A stretch of 64,000 bases of DNA from an uncultured Burkholderiales bacterium (lineage in GTDB: Bacteria; Pseudomonadota; Gammaproteobacteria; Burkholderiales; Burkholderiaceae_C). This document shows positions 35,651 to 44,384 of this stretch, piece by piece (position 1 is the stretch's first letter; each line of letters opens with the position of its first letter). The stretch is from positions 1 to 64,000 of the forward strand of contig CAILCI010000058.1 of assembly GCA_903832625.1 (NCBI GenBank), read 5' to 3'. Under the pieces are notes generated by a model. That model was not told the origin of the DNA. It saw only the letters and a list, made by a program, of their open reading frames with translations, and searched no databases. Made by a program: the position numbers and the translations under genes.

Positions 35651-35971
35651 CACAGAATTTTGTATTTCGTGGGGCGCCATTCTGAGCAAACGATCAACGA
35701 ATTGTTGGCCACCTTACAAGTCAGCAAACAAGCTTTGAATGCGCCATTGAGACAATTGATTGAAATGCAATTGGTCTCAATCAAACCCAGTAGTGTCGAT
35801 AAACGTAAACGCTTGTTGTGTTTAACGCCTAAAGGTTCGGAGTTAGAGCGGTTGCTGACGAAAACTCAGATTGATCAACTGAACGCAGCATTCAAAGCCG
35901 CTGGAACACAATCTATTGAGGGGTGGTTCGAGGTCATGCGGCATTTGAATAGCGGCCAAATTGATGCGTAA
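35642..35971 (+). pseudogene. C-terminal remnant of a MarR-family regulator
   Basis: About 105 residues resemble the wing and C-terminal part of MarR regulators: 'HHRILYFVGRHSEQTINELLATLQVSKQALNAPLRQLIEMQLVSIKPSSVDKRKRLLCLTPKGSELERLL'. The N-terminal dimerisation helix is missing, and the frame runs back into aminotransferase sequence and then a stop at 35636. The ORF-track start at 35660 is a TTG inside the domain. It might still express a short protein, but a broken gene is more likely. Confidence 0.72.
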
Positions 35972-36067
35972 TCAATACCTTGTTTATTTGATACGATGTA
36001 TATTATGTTGAATTATGGATTGATGAAAATCAGGCCATCCTACGTTTCAAAAGGTCAGAACGTTTGT

Positions 36068-36436
36068 TTAGACGCAGATCGAAATGATGCTGTTCAGCTC
36101 TTCGCATGCCGATTCAAATACCGTTGGGGGCACTTGTTTCCAAGCGTGCGGTCGAGAACCACGGTCGCGCCAGGCGAATGACTTGGGTTGATGCGCCAGT
36201 ACGTAGCAGACCTCTCCCTTGGGTGATGTGAACTTGACGGCAAAAGGGTTGGTTTCGTTGCTGGGCGCATGAGTCATTGGCAGTCCAATAACGAGATTGG
36301 TACGCTCATTGAACGCTTTGGAAGATAACACCAACATAGGATGCTCGTCCTTCATCTCCGCACCAACTTGTGGATTGAAATCTATCCAGATCATGTCGCG
36401 GCGATCTGGCACCCAGAGCTTGCTCGGTGTCGCCAT
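36068..36436 (-). CDS. mazF: MazF/PemK-family toxin
   Basis: This 122-residue protein has the MazF/PemK fold pattern: 'RRDMIWIDFNPQVGAEMKDEHPMLVLSSKAFNERTNLVIGLPMTHAPSNETNPFAVKF'. Such toxins are sequence-specific endoribonucleases. The start codon overlaps the antitoxin stop by one base (TGATG), giving antitoxin-first order. The C-terminal 'VFESACEELNSIISI' is the dimerisation helix. Confidence 0.9.
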   Translation of the reverse strand: MATPSKLWVPDRRDMIWIDFNPQVGAEMKDEHPMLVLSSKAFNERTNLVIGLPMTHAPSNETNPFAVKFTSPKGEVCYVLAHQPKSFAWRDRGSRPHAWKQVPPTVFESACEELNSIISICV

Positions 36437-36696
36437 CAGAACACTTCAGCGCCGACGCGGCCAGTTGCCATGACTTCGCCGCCATGAATGGCCGGGTCAA
36501 ACGCTTTGAGCTTTTGCGCCATTGTCAACTTGGGCTTGCCTGCTGCGCGCAGGAACACGCCGCCTTCAACCACCTCGACATGGATTGGCAGGCCTCGAGT
36601 AAAACGCGCAGCCTTGGCAACCGGGGCGGTGATACGCACCGCAAGGCCATTGCCCCACTCCTGAACCGTCTGCTCAACCGAAACTGCTGCTGTCAT
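36436..36696 (-). CDS. mazE: MazE/AbrB-type antitoxin
   Basis: This 86-residue antitoxin has an N-terminal AbrB/SpoVT DNA-binding domain ('VQEWGNGLAVRITAPVAKAARFTRGLPIHVEVVEGGVFLRA') and an acidic, flexible C-terminal tail that would bind MazF. It is first in the minus-strand pair with a promoter and operator directly upstream. Confidence 0.9.
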   Translation of the reverse strand: MTAAVSVEQTVQEWGNGLAVRITAPVAKAARFTRGLPIHVEVVEGGVFLRAAGKPKLTMAQKLKAFDPAIHGGEVMATGRVGAEVF

Positions 36697-36714
36697 TTGG
36701 ACACCTCATTGAAA

Positions 36715-36765
36715 TGTTGATACGAGTTTATACATCACATCCAGCCGTGTCAACAGGTATCAACA
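36715..36765 (-). promoter_or_regulatory. mazEF promoter flanked by inverted repeats
   Basis: On the minus strand TTGACA (36748-36753) and TAAACT (36725-36730) form a good promoter with 17-base spacing, with TATAAA as an alternative -10. It is flanked by perfect 9-bp arms GTATCAACA (36757-36765) and TGTTGATAC (36715-36723), 33 bases apart. One arm overlaps the -35 side and the other the start region, as expected for an autorepressed toxin-antitoxin operon. Confidence 0.6.
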
Positions 36766-36795
36766 TCCGCCATCATCAATTGCGTCTGTGAGTAC

Positions 36796-37917
36796 TCAAA
36801 GAACACCGAAATCTCTTGGCGCCACATTCGCAAATACCTTTTGAAGTGAATTCGAATTCAAGCTATACATGCGCTGGAACAGCCCGCCCAGCACAGCACG
36901 GTAGTCGTTGAGCACTGGGTAATCGCGGTTCTCAAACAAATTACGCGACTCCACGCTGACTTGCTCTCCCAGCACACGGCCGCCAGCGACGCTTCCGCCA
37001 AGCACCCACATGACGCTGCCGTGGCCGTGGTCTGTGCCACGGTTGCCGTTTTCACGCAAAGTTCTACCAAACTCGCTCATCACAATGACTGTGGTACGTT
37101 GCCAAGCTTGGGCACTGCGCATTTCTTGTGAAAAAGCGGCCAAACCGCGCCCAAGTTCTTCCAACAGGTTGGCCAATTTGCCCGTTGTGGCGCCCTGCCC
37201 AATGTGCGTGTCCCAGCCGCCCACGTCCACAAAGCCGATGTCAAACCGTGTTTGCATCAGCTTGGCCATGCGCCTTGCAACGGCTTCGAATCCCTTGATG
37301 TTCATGGCATCGCGATTGGCCGCGTTCATTTCGTCTTGCATGGTTTGCATGATGTCGCTGCGCACTTCAAAGCTCTCTCGCACAAGCTCGGATAAAGCGG
37401 TGTTGGCATACATGGTCGCCACAATGCTGGCTTGTCGTTCATCCAGTTGCGATTTGCCCAGTTGCGACAAGGGCATGTTGGGGACTTGGAGCGTTCCCCG
37501 AAAAATGATGGGCATTTGTGGCGTGAAAGCAATGGGGCGAGCCAATGAATGGTCAAGTTCCGTTGCCAAGCGATTCAAAAATCCCGATTGAAGGTTGCTC
37601 GGCGCATGGGCTGAGATGCCCATCTCCAATGTGTCTTGGGTGGCAAAGTGGCTACGGCTGACGTCGTCACTGCCGACAAATGGCAAAAAGCACAGCTCTT
37701 TTTGTTGGTACAGCGGCCATAGGCTTTGCGTCAAGGCTGGATGCAAGCCCCAATGGGCATCGAGCGCGAGGGCGGAATTGCCGTTGCCCGTGGGCTTGGG
37801 AATAGCAATGTTGGGGCGCTGTTCATAGTAAAAACTGCTGTCAATGGGCACCAGCAAATTGGCACAGTCATAGCCGCCCCGCAAGAAAACAAAAAGAAGT
37901 TTGTTGTTTTGCGACAT
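36796..37917 (-). CDS. DUF1501-domain protein
   Basis: This 373-residue member of the DUF1501 family (alkaline-phosphatase/sulfatase-like fold) has 'KLLFVFLRGGYDCANLLVPIDSSFYYEQRPNIAI', 'LALDAHWGLHPALTQSLWPLYQQKELCFLPFVG' and 'VIVMSEFGRTLRENGNRGTDHGHGSVMWVLGG'. It has no signal peptide of its own, unlike most relatives. Its partner DUF1800 protein carries an RR-type leader, so co-export is conceivable. DUF1501/DUF1800 pairs are widespread and of unknown function. Confidence 0.88.
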   Translation of the reverse strand: MSQNNKLLFVFLRGGYDCANLLVPIDSSFYYEQRPNIAIPKPTGNGNSALALDAHWGLHPALTQSLWPLYQQKELCFLPFVGSDDVSRSHFATQDTLEMGISAHAPSNLQSGFLNRLATELDHSLARPIAFTPQMPIIFRGTLQVPNMPLSQLGKSQLDERQASIVATMYANTALSELVRESFEVRSDIMQTMQDEMNAANRDAMNIKGFEAVARRMAKLMQTRFDIGFVDVGGWDTHIGQGATTGKLANLLEELGRGLAAFSQEMRSAQAWQRTTVIVMSEFGRTLRENGNRGTDHGHGSVMWVLGGSVAGGRVLGEQVSVESRNLFENRDYPVLNDYRAVLGGLFQRMYSLNSNSLQKVFANVAPRDFGVL

Positions 37918-37922
37918 GGCAT

Positions 37923-39509
37923 TCAGCGGTACATGAAGTCAGGCGAGGCGAGCAAGAAAAAATTCCACTCTACGGCGCCTTTAGCTTGCTCTAAAGCCGT
38001 GCGAGTGCTTTGGCTCAAAGCCGCAACGCTGGAGTCTTCGTAGAGTGTTTTGAAAAACTGCGATGGAGGGGCTGGCTCCGGCGGTTTTTGCATGTCGGTG
38101 CGCCATAAATTGGGGTTGTTGGGTGCGATAGATTTTGCAATGTCAAACCGCGTGGCCATTTGCCCGACGTTGAGCCAGTTCGAAGGCTCTAGCGGATAGC
38201 CATCGGGCGTGAGATGGCTGAACAACGGCTCTCCCAAACGCTGCAACCAACCCATGATGGGACCTGGATTCAAGATGACCCGCTCGTCGTTGGAGGCACG
38301 CAAAGCTGCCAACACATAATGCAGCGGATCACAGAATTTTTTGCCCAATGAGGCTGTGAATTCTTGGCTCTCGAACACGCTCTGTAGGGTGGCGGCTAGA
38401 TCGCCATCGGTTTTACTAAAGCGCTTGGCGGTGTTTTCGATCAAAGCCGCCGAAGGCTTTTCACCGACAAAAAAGACGGCGAGTTTGTGCGCAATAAACC
38501 GCGCTGTTGCGGGCGAGCGCACCAACAGATCAAGCGCTTCATCGAGCTCGGCCATGCCGGTGCCGCGAATGGTTTTGCCCAGCAACACCTTGTCGCCAAA
38601 ATCGTGCCGATTCGGATTGAATTCAAACAAATCGCGCCGCACATAAGCCGCTTTGAGGTCGGGAGTGACCCGCGGTGCAGGGGCGTCGAGCGGGGATAAA
38701 TTCACGCCAAAGCCAGTGAGTATGCGCGCCAGCTCTTGCACATCTGTTTGGCTGTAGCCACCGTTCACGCCCAGCGTGTGCAACTCCATCAATTCGCGGG
38801 CATAGTTTTCGTTGATATGCCCCAAGGCGTTTTGCTCATTGTTCAAATACCTCAGCATGGCAGGATGAAACACCGTGGCTTTGAGTAAATTTTTGAAATG
38901 CCCCAAGGCGTGAGGCCGAATGGCATGGTCCTCAAAATCGGCCATCATCCAGCGCACATTGTCGGCATACATGTTGATGTTGAAATGGTTCATCCAAAAC
39001 CACAACATTTGTTCTTGCAATTGCAGTGGTGAGTACAAAGCGCGCAGCAAAAACCGCCGCGTCACTTCGCCACCAGCTTGGTTCAATTGGTCTTGTAATT
39101 TTTGCTGTGCAGCCACCCTCTCCTCGCCCAACGCCATGGTGTCGAGCGCTTTGCGCTGAGTCACGTTGTCAATGACAAGACGCGTCATGGGCTGCTGCGA
39201 AATCGACATGGCATCGATTTGGGCTTGTGCCTGAGCAGGCAACGAATAACTGCCGCCTTTGAGTTGGTTTTTCAAATAGGCCGCCATGCCCTGCTCAGTC
39301 AATTGTTTCAGGCTTGAGACCGTTGCGCCCCATGTGATGCGGTTGAGCCAGTTCAGATTCAACAAGGCATCGCCGTCAGAGGCTGATGTGGCGTTCGAAA
39401 TCCTTGTCTGGGCAAATACTTGCTTAGCGCTCCCACCCGCAGCCAAGTACCAAGCCAACCAGCGGATGGCGCTGCGACGCGATATCAAGGCCTGAGTGGT
39501 CGCTGTCAT
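37923..39509 (-). CDS. DUF1800-domain protein with Tat-like leader
   Basis: This 528-residue DUF1800 protein contains 'RFLLRALYSPLQLQEQMLWFWMNHFNINMYADNVRWMMADFEDHAIRPHALGHFKNLL' and 'HINENYARELMELHTLGVNGGYSQTDVQELARILTGF', both family hallmarks. The N-terminal 'SRRSAIRWLAWYLAAGGSAKQVFAQ' resembles a Tat signal. It lies 5 bases before the DUF1501 gene and 17 bases after cobQ, so it is probably in the same minus-strand transcript. Function unknown. Confidence 0.9.
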   Translation of the reverse strand: MTATTQALISRRSAIRWLAWYLAAGGSAKQVFAQTRISNATSASDGDALLNLNWLNRITWGATVSSLKQLTEQGMAAYLKNQLKGGSYSLPAQAQAQIDAMSISQQPMTRLVIDNVTQRKALDTMALGEERVAAQQKLQDQLNQAGGEVTRRFLLRALYSPLQLQEQMLWFWMNHFNINMYADNVRWMMADFEDHAIRPHALGHFKNLLKATVFHPAMLRYLNNEQNALGHINENYARELMELHTLGVNGGYSQTDVQELARILTGFGVNLSPLDAPAPRVTPDLKAAYVRRDLFEFNPNRHDFGDKVLLGKTIRGTGMAELDEALDLLVRSPATARFIAHKLAVFFVGEKPSAALIENTAKRFSKTDGDLAATLQSVFESQEFTASLGKKFCDPLHYVLAALRASNDERVILNPGPIMGWLQRLGEPLFSHLTPDGYPLEPSNWLNVGQMATRFDIAKSIAPNNPNLWRTDMQKPPEPAPPSQFFKTLYEDSSVAALSQSTRTALEQAKGAVEWNFFLLASPDFMYR

Positions 39510-39526
39510 GGGGGGCTAAAAAGTGG

Positions 39527-40993
39527 CTATAAAGAAATAATATCACCCAGCAAAGTGATTCCCATGTGTTTTTCTACAAAGTCAGCCAAGCCATCAAAAA
39601 CGCCATCTAAATTCGGAGCATCTGCACCGAACAAAGCGCGAAGCACGCGCGGGTCTTCCAACAAGCCGTGCATATAAAGCCCCAGCACATTGCCCGCCTT
39701 GTTTTGCCATGCGAGTTGTGCGATGACTTCGTGCGCCACATCGCCCGCAGCGTGCATGGCGGTATGGGCTTGGGTTTGCCCGTGGTGAATTTCATAGCCA
39801 TCAAAGCGCACGCCGGATAGTTCGCGCCAAGTGCCATTCATGTGCGCAAACTGTGCGGACATGCGACGCACTGTCTTTTCTTGCGCGAAAGACGTCACCA
39901 AAGGCAGCAAACCAAGCCCTGGCGCATTGCCGTCTATGCCGTGGGTATCGATCAAGGCTTCGCCCAGCATTTGTAAGCCACCGCAAATGCCCAGCACTGC
40001 GCCGCCCTGTTGTGCGTGCTGGGCAATCGCGTGATCGAGGCCTTGCGTGCGCAGCCAAGCCAAATCGCTGCTGGTGTGCTTAGAGCCGGGCAAAATCAGC
40101 CAGTCGGTGGGTTTTAAACCTCCTAAATCGGCGGGTGTTCTCGCCCACAGCAAGCGAAGTCCTGGAATGTTTTTGAGGGCTTGGAACTCGTCTAAATTAC
40201 TGATGCGCGGATAAGCCATGACGGCCACGGTTTGGGTCACTGCGCCATGTTGTTGGGTTCTGTCGTCAAACACACCGTCTTCTTCGGGCAAGCCGTGCTG
40301 CCACCACATGGGCAGCACGCCCACGGTGGGAATGCCTGTCAGCGCTTGGAGTTGCGCGGGTGCGGGCGCGAGCAATGCTGGGTCGCCCCTGAATTTGTTG
40401 AGAACAAAACCGCGAATCAGCGCTTGGTCTGCTTTGTCCAGCAAGGCCCATGTGCCGTAGAGATGTGCAAATGCGCCGCCTCGGTCAATGTCTGTCACCA
40501 ACAAGCACTGTGCTTGCGCATGGCGTGCGACCCGCATATTGACGATGTCGCTGGCCATGAGGTTGATTTCTGCGGGCGAACCCGCGCCCTCGATGACCAC
40601 CACATCGTTGTCCGCACGCAAACCGTCCAGTGCTTGTGCAATGTGCGGCCACACATGCGCGCTGCGCTCGCGCCAAGGCATGCGCGTGAGCGCCTGATCG
40701 ACTTGTCCGAGCAAGACCACTTGGCTGTGGGTGTCGGCCTCGGGCTTTAAGAGCAATGGGTTCATTCGCACATCGGGCACAGCGCGAGCGGCCAAGGCTT
40801 GAAAATATTGAGCCGAGCCAATTTCGCCTGAGCCGTTAGCAGAGGCCACAACGCGCGCGTTGTTGCTCATGTTTTGCGCTTTAAAGGGCGCGACTTTGAG
40901 GCCTTGACGGGCATACCAGCGACACAGCGCCGTGGTGAGCCAACTCTTGCCCGCACCGCTGGTGGTGCCCAGCACCATGACGCAGCGCGCCAT
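39527..40993 (-). CDS. cobQ: Cobyric acid synthase
   Basis: CobQ (488 residues) adds four amide groups to adenosylcobyrinic acid a,c-diamide using glutamine. It has an N-terminal dethiobiotin-synthetase-like ATPase with P-loop 'VLGTTSGAGKSWLTTALCRW' and a C-terminal glutamine amidotransferase with nucleophile Cys in 'GAVLGICGGLQMLGEALID'. The start at 40993 overlaps the cobC stop as TGATG; the ORF-track start is a GTG three bases before. Confidence 0.94.
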   Translation of the reverse strand: MARCVMVLGTTSGAGKSWLTTALCRWYARQGLKVAPFKAQNMSNNARVVASANGSGEIGSAQYFQALAARAVPDVRMNPLLLKPEADTHSQVVLLGQVDQALTRMPWRERSAHVWPHIAQALDGLRADNDVVVIEGAGSPAEINLMASDIVNMRVARHAQAQCLLVTDIDRGGAFAHLYGTWALLDKADQALIRGFVLNKFRGDPALLAPAPAQLQALTGIPTVGVLPMWWQHGLPEEDGVFDDRTQQHGAVTQTVAVMAYPRISNLDEFQALKNIPGLRLLWARTPADLGGLKPTDWLILPGSKHTSSDLAWLRTQGLDHAIAQHAQQGGAVLGICGGLQMLGEALIDTHGIDGNAPGLGLLPLVTSFAQEKTVRRMSAQFAHMNGTWRELSGVRFDGYEIHHGQTQAHTAMHAAGDVAHEVIAQLAWQNKAGNVLGLYMHGLLEDPRVLRALFGADAPNLDGVFDGLADFVEKHMGITLLGDIISL

Positions 40994-42024
40994 CACAGCG
41001 CACCGCCGTTTTGCAAAGCATCCAGCAAAGCTTGCTGCGCCTCGGGGGGCTGCACGCTCAAGCGCCAGTGCCCAGGCAACCCAAACGATTGGGTGTCACG
41101 CAGCTTGATGCCACGGTCTCGCAAAAAAAGTGTGTCGAGTTGGGCTTGCATACAAAAGAAATTCGTGTCGCTGGGCAAACACGGCCAAGCTTGTAGCCGT
41201 TTGATTTGTTGGTCTTTCCAGTCGCGCAAGGTGTTGAGGCTTTGCTGCAACCAAGCTTGTGTCTGGTTTTGCGTCCAAGTATGCAATAGACATAGGGCAT
41301 GAGCACCCAAAGGCCAAGACGACGCGAGTTGCGCAACAGCCCTCGCCTCGTCAAGCTGATGTTCAGGCGCAATCGCATAAGCGCCACGAATGCCCGTCAT
41401 GCCCAACGCTTTGTTAGGTGAAAAAAGCTGCCACAGGGTCTTGCGTTGCTGGTGCGTGAAACTGCTTTGTCCTGAAAGTCGTAAGGGCTCATAAGCACAA
41501 TCTAAGACAAGCAAAGCGCCGCCCTGCCCTGCACTGTGTGACGCCACAGTTTGAACGATATCGCTCGACAGCCATTCGTGTTGTCCCAGCGGACTGCTGG
41601 GTTCGCACAACCAAACAAGATCAGCTTGTGTGGGCTGCGCTGTGCGCTGCAAATTCCAAACGCTGGCGGCGTGGGCATATTCGCCATAACTCAAATTGGG
41701 CAGGTACACCTTTTCGGCCTTGGGATTGACCGAGCCGCGCTGCGATGCAGCTTGCGGCAAAGCGCCACGTTGTGCAGCGTAAGCCGTGATCCGCAAAATG
41801 AATTCACTCGCGCTAGCAGCCAACACAATTCGCTCCACTTCGACGCCATGAAAACCAGCCAAAGCAGACCGCAAGGCGCTGTAGTTGGGGTCTGGGTAAT
41901 GCCGCGCATCCACTTTCTGCAAAGCTTTGAGCAACACGGGACACGGCGCACATGAATTGGCATTGGTCGAGAAATCCCAACGCGCCAAGCCGTGTTGGTC
42001 TGCGCCTCCGTGAATTCGGGTCAT
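40993..42024 (-). CDS. cobC: Threonine-phosphate decarboxylase / CobC-type aminotransferase
   Basis: This 343-residue PLP enzyme of the aminotransferase class I fold supplies the aminopropanol arm of cobalamin. The PLP lysine region is 'QLFSPNKALGMTGIRGAYAIAP', and 'STNANSCAPCPVLLKALQKVDARHYPDPNYSALRSALAGFHGV' is typical of CobC/CobD. It sits between cobQ and cbiB with single-base overlap or spacing. Confidence 0.87.
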   Translation of the reverse strand: MTRIHGGADQHGLARWDFSTNANSCAPCPVLLKALQKVDARHYPDPNYSALRSALAGFHGVEVERIVLAASASEFILRITAYAAQRGALPQAASQRGSVNPKAEKVYLPNLSYGEYAHAASVWNLQRTAQPTQADLVWLCEPSSPLGQHEWLSSDIVQTVASHSAGQGGALLVLDCAYEPLRLSGQSSFTHQQRKTLWQLFSPNKALGMTGIRGAYAIAPEHQLDEARAVAQLASSWPLGAHALCLLHTWTQNQTQAWLQQSLNTLRDWKDQQIKRLQAWPCLPSDTNFFCMQAQLDTLFLRDRGIKLRDTQSFGLPGHWRLSVQPPEAQQALLDALQNGGAL

Positions 42025-42025
42025 C

Positions 42026-42964
42026 TCACAAGCCTAACAATGAAAGCAAGGCAAAGCACAAAACCACACACACCATTACTGCGCTGCGACATAGCTTGAT
42101 TGCCGCTACAACATGCTGTGTTTGCGCTTTCTGACCTTGCGTATTGAGGCTGTAAACCGCGTGTTTGTTCAAATGCACCCCCAACGCCAAGGCCACAGCC
42201 GCCATTGGCCAGCCGCTGTTGGGCGATGGGGTTTTGTGCGCTTCACGGCGTAAATTTTGGAAGGAAATGCCGCCTGCACACGCCACCAACAAGGCCGCTG
42301 TGATGCGTGCGGGCAACCAAGACAGTACATCGTCTGCGCGAGCGGCAAACTTGCCTGCCCATGTCCAGTCGCGGCCTGATCGTTCGCCTCTGTAGCCCCA
42401 CATGGCGTCTGCTGTGTTGGCAAATCGATAAAGCGCAGCGCCTGGCAAGCCCAGCAACACAAACCAAAACATGGGCGCAACCAGCGAATCGTTGAGATTT
42501 TCTGCCAAGGTTTCTAGCGCGGTTTCGCGTGCTTGGGCGTCGTTGAGCTGGCTCACATCTCGGCTGCATAAGCGCGCTAAACGTTCGCGGCCTGCGGCTA
42601 GTGATTGGTTCAATGCCGCTTCAACGGCCTGAACTTCTTGCACCAACATGCGCCAAGCAAACAAGGGTTTGAGCGTCACGGCCAGCAAAGCTATGGCTGC
42701 CCAAGAGGGTAATTCAGCAGCCAGTTTTTGCACGCCAACGGCAAACAGCACACACACCAAAGCGCCCAAGCACCAAAACCACATCCCTCGCGCAAACTCT
42801 CTTCCATGTGCTCTGGCCGTGTTGTGCGCCACCAGCGGCGCACAGCGTGTCCCAGTGAACGACAAATACTGGCCCATCCACACAACGGGATGCCAGCGGG
42901 CTTTGGGTTCACCCCACAGCGCGTCGATGGCAAAAGCCACAAGCAAGGCGCTGGACAACATCAT
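42026..42964 (-). CDS. cbiB: Adenosylcobinamide-phosphate synthase
   Basis: CbiB (CobD) (312 residues) is an inner-membrane protein that attaches aminopropanol phosphate to cobyric acid. 'FAIDALWGEPKARWHPVVWMGQYLSF' is the N-terminal family motif, and 'RLCSRDVSQLNDAQARETALETLAENLNDSLVAPMFWFVLLGLPGAALYRFANTADAMWGYRGER' is highly characteristic. Several hydrophobic segments are present. Two consecutive ATG codons make the exact start ambiguous by one residue. Confidence 0.93.
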   Translation of the reverse strand: MMLSSALLVAFAIDALWGEPKARWHPVVWMGQYLSFTGTRCAPLVAHNTARAHGREFARGMWFWCLGALVCVLFAVGVQKLAAELPSWAAIALLAVTLKPLFAWRMLVQEVQAVEAALNQSLAAGRERLARLCSRDVSQLNDAQARETALETLAENLNDSLVAPMFWFVLLGLPGAALYRFANTADAMWGYRGERSGRDWTWAGKFAARADDVLSWLPARITAALLVACAGGISFQNLRREAHKTPSPNSGWPMAAVALALGVHLNKHAVYSLNTQGQKAQTQHVVAAIKLCRSAVMVCVVLCFALLSLLGL

Positions 42965-42970
42965 GCCGTC

Positions 42971-43540
42971 TTAATCTTCAATGCCGCGTTGGGCAGGCAC
43001 GCCAGCTTTGAAGGCATGTTTGATCATGCGCATTTCGGTCACTGTGTCGGCCAGCGTCATGATCTCTTCGGGGCAACGACGTCCGGTGATCACCACATGC
43101 ACATGATGGGGCCGCTCGCGCAAAGTTGTGAGTACCGCATCGAGCGAGAGCCAACCGTAAATCAAGGGATAGGTCAACTCGTCCAATGTGACCATGAAGA
43201 ATTCGCCACTCATGATGGCGGCGCTGACTCTGTCCCAACCCTCGCGCGCTAGCTGTGCTGAGTGTTCTAGGTCTTGGCTTTTCCAGCTGAAACCGTCACC
43301 CAGGCCCTCAATGGGAATGCCCAGTTGTTCAAACATCCGGTGCTCACCAAAGCGGGCGGTGGGCACTTTCATGAACTGGAAAATCTTGACCGCTTTGGCG
43401 CGACCGTGTGCTCGCAGCGCCAAGCCAAAGGCCGCCGTGCTCTTGCCTTTGCCGTCTCCGGTATAGGCGATGATCAAACCACGGCGCTCGCCCAATGCTT
43501 TGTCATAAGGCTTTTCTGTGGGAGGTGTTTCAATGTGCAT
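42971..43540 (-). CDS. cobO: Cob(I)yrinic acid a,c-diamide adenosyltransferase
   Basis: CobO/BtuR (189 residues) adds the adenosyl group to cobalt. P-loop 'IIAYTGDGKGKSTAAFGLALRAHG', 'KIFQFMKVPTARFGEHRMFE' and 'VVITGRRCPEEIMTLADTVTEMRMIKHAFKAGVPAQRGIED' are diagnostic. The start region overlaps the end of btuF by 11 bases. Confidence 0.95.
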   Translation of the reverse strand: MHIETPPTEKPYDKALGERRGLIIAYTGDGKGKSTAAFGLALRAHGRAKAVKIFQFMKVPTARFGEHRMFEQLGIPIEGLGDGFSWKSQDLEHSAQLAREGWDRVSAAIMSGEFFMVTLDELTYPLIYGWLSLDAVLTTLRERPHHVHVVITGRRCPEEIMTLADTVTEMRMIKHAFKAGVPAQRGIED

Positions 43541-44384
43541 AGGTGTTCAAACAATCGGCCATGATGCGTGCAGCCTCAGCCATGCGGGGGCCGGGACGCA
43601 CCAGTATTTCGGCTTGTTCCGTGGGCAACACACAAATGCGCTGTTCGCGCACAGCGCGGATAGCGCTCCAACCGGGGCGCTCCACCATGCCTGCAAAATC
43701 GCTTTGACTGACCAAAATCACATCTGGGTTGGCTTTGACGATGAATTCGGGATTGAGTTTTGGGAACGGTCCTAACCGGGCAGGCACAATATTTTTTGCA
43801 CCCAGTCGCGTCAAGGTCTCTCCAATAAAGGACGATTCACCTGCCGCATACGGGCCGCGATTGACTTCGTAGTAAACGTGCAATGCGTTGACTTTAGACG
43901 GCAAGCTTTGCGCTGCTGCGCTCACGCCAGCGTCAATTTCTCGCCACACACGCTGTGCGTCTTGTGCTTGCAACAGTTGTCCAACAGTGTTTAAAACACG
44001 GCGCACATCGGCATGGGTTTTGGTTTCTAAAGAAATAACTTTCAAACCCAAAGCCTCTAACCGCGCCCCTGCGCGTGAGCCGCTGGACATGAGCACCACG
44101 TCGGGCTTGAGCGCCACAATGGCTTCGATATTGGGGTCTAGCCCGCCTCCGACTTGGGGCAATTGGCGCAGCGCGGGTGGATAAGTGGAATATCGGTCCA
44201 CGCCCACCAAGCGCTCACACTGGCCGAGCGCACACACGGTTTCAGACAAAGACGGCAGCAAACTCACAATACGCAGCGGTGTGTGCGCAAAGTTGACGCG
44301 CACCCCTCGGTCATCACGTATTTCAAACGCATGGCTGGCCAGTGAGGCGCACAGCAACAAACAACAAGTCAATAGTCGATTCAT
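43530..44384 (-). CDS. btuF: Cobalamin ABC transporter binding protein
   Basis: This 284-residue periplasmic helical-backbone binding protein has signal peptide 'MNRLLTCCLLLCASLASHA' and 'LRIVSLLPSLSETVCALGQCERLVGVDRYSTYPPALRQLPQVGGGLDPNIEAIVALKPDVVL'. That is the BtuF/FepB class; the locus points to cobalamin. No btuC or btuD permease or ATPase is in the window. It overlaps cobB by four bases. Confidence 0.88.
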   Translation of the reverse strand: MNRLLTCCLLLCASLASHAFEIRDDRGVRVNFAHTPLRIVSLLPSLSETVCALGQCERLVGVDRYSTYPPALRQLPQVGGGLDPNIEAIVALKPDVVLMSSGSRAGARLEALGLKVISLETKTHADVRRVLNTVGQLLQAQDAQRVWREIDAGVSAAAQSLPSKVNALHVYYEVNRGPYAAGESSFIGETLTRLGAKNIVPARLGPFPKLNPEFIVKANPDVILVSQSDFAGMVERPGWSAIRAVREQRICVLPTEQAEILVRPGPRMAEAARIMADCLNTYAH

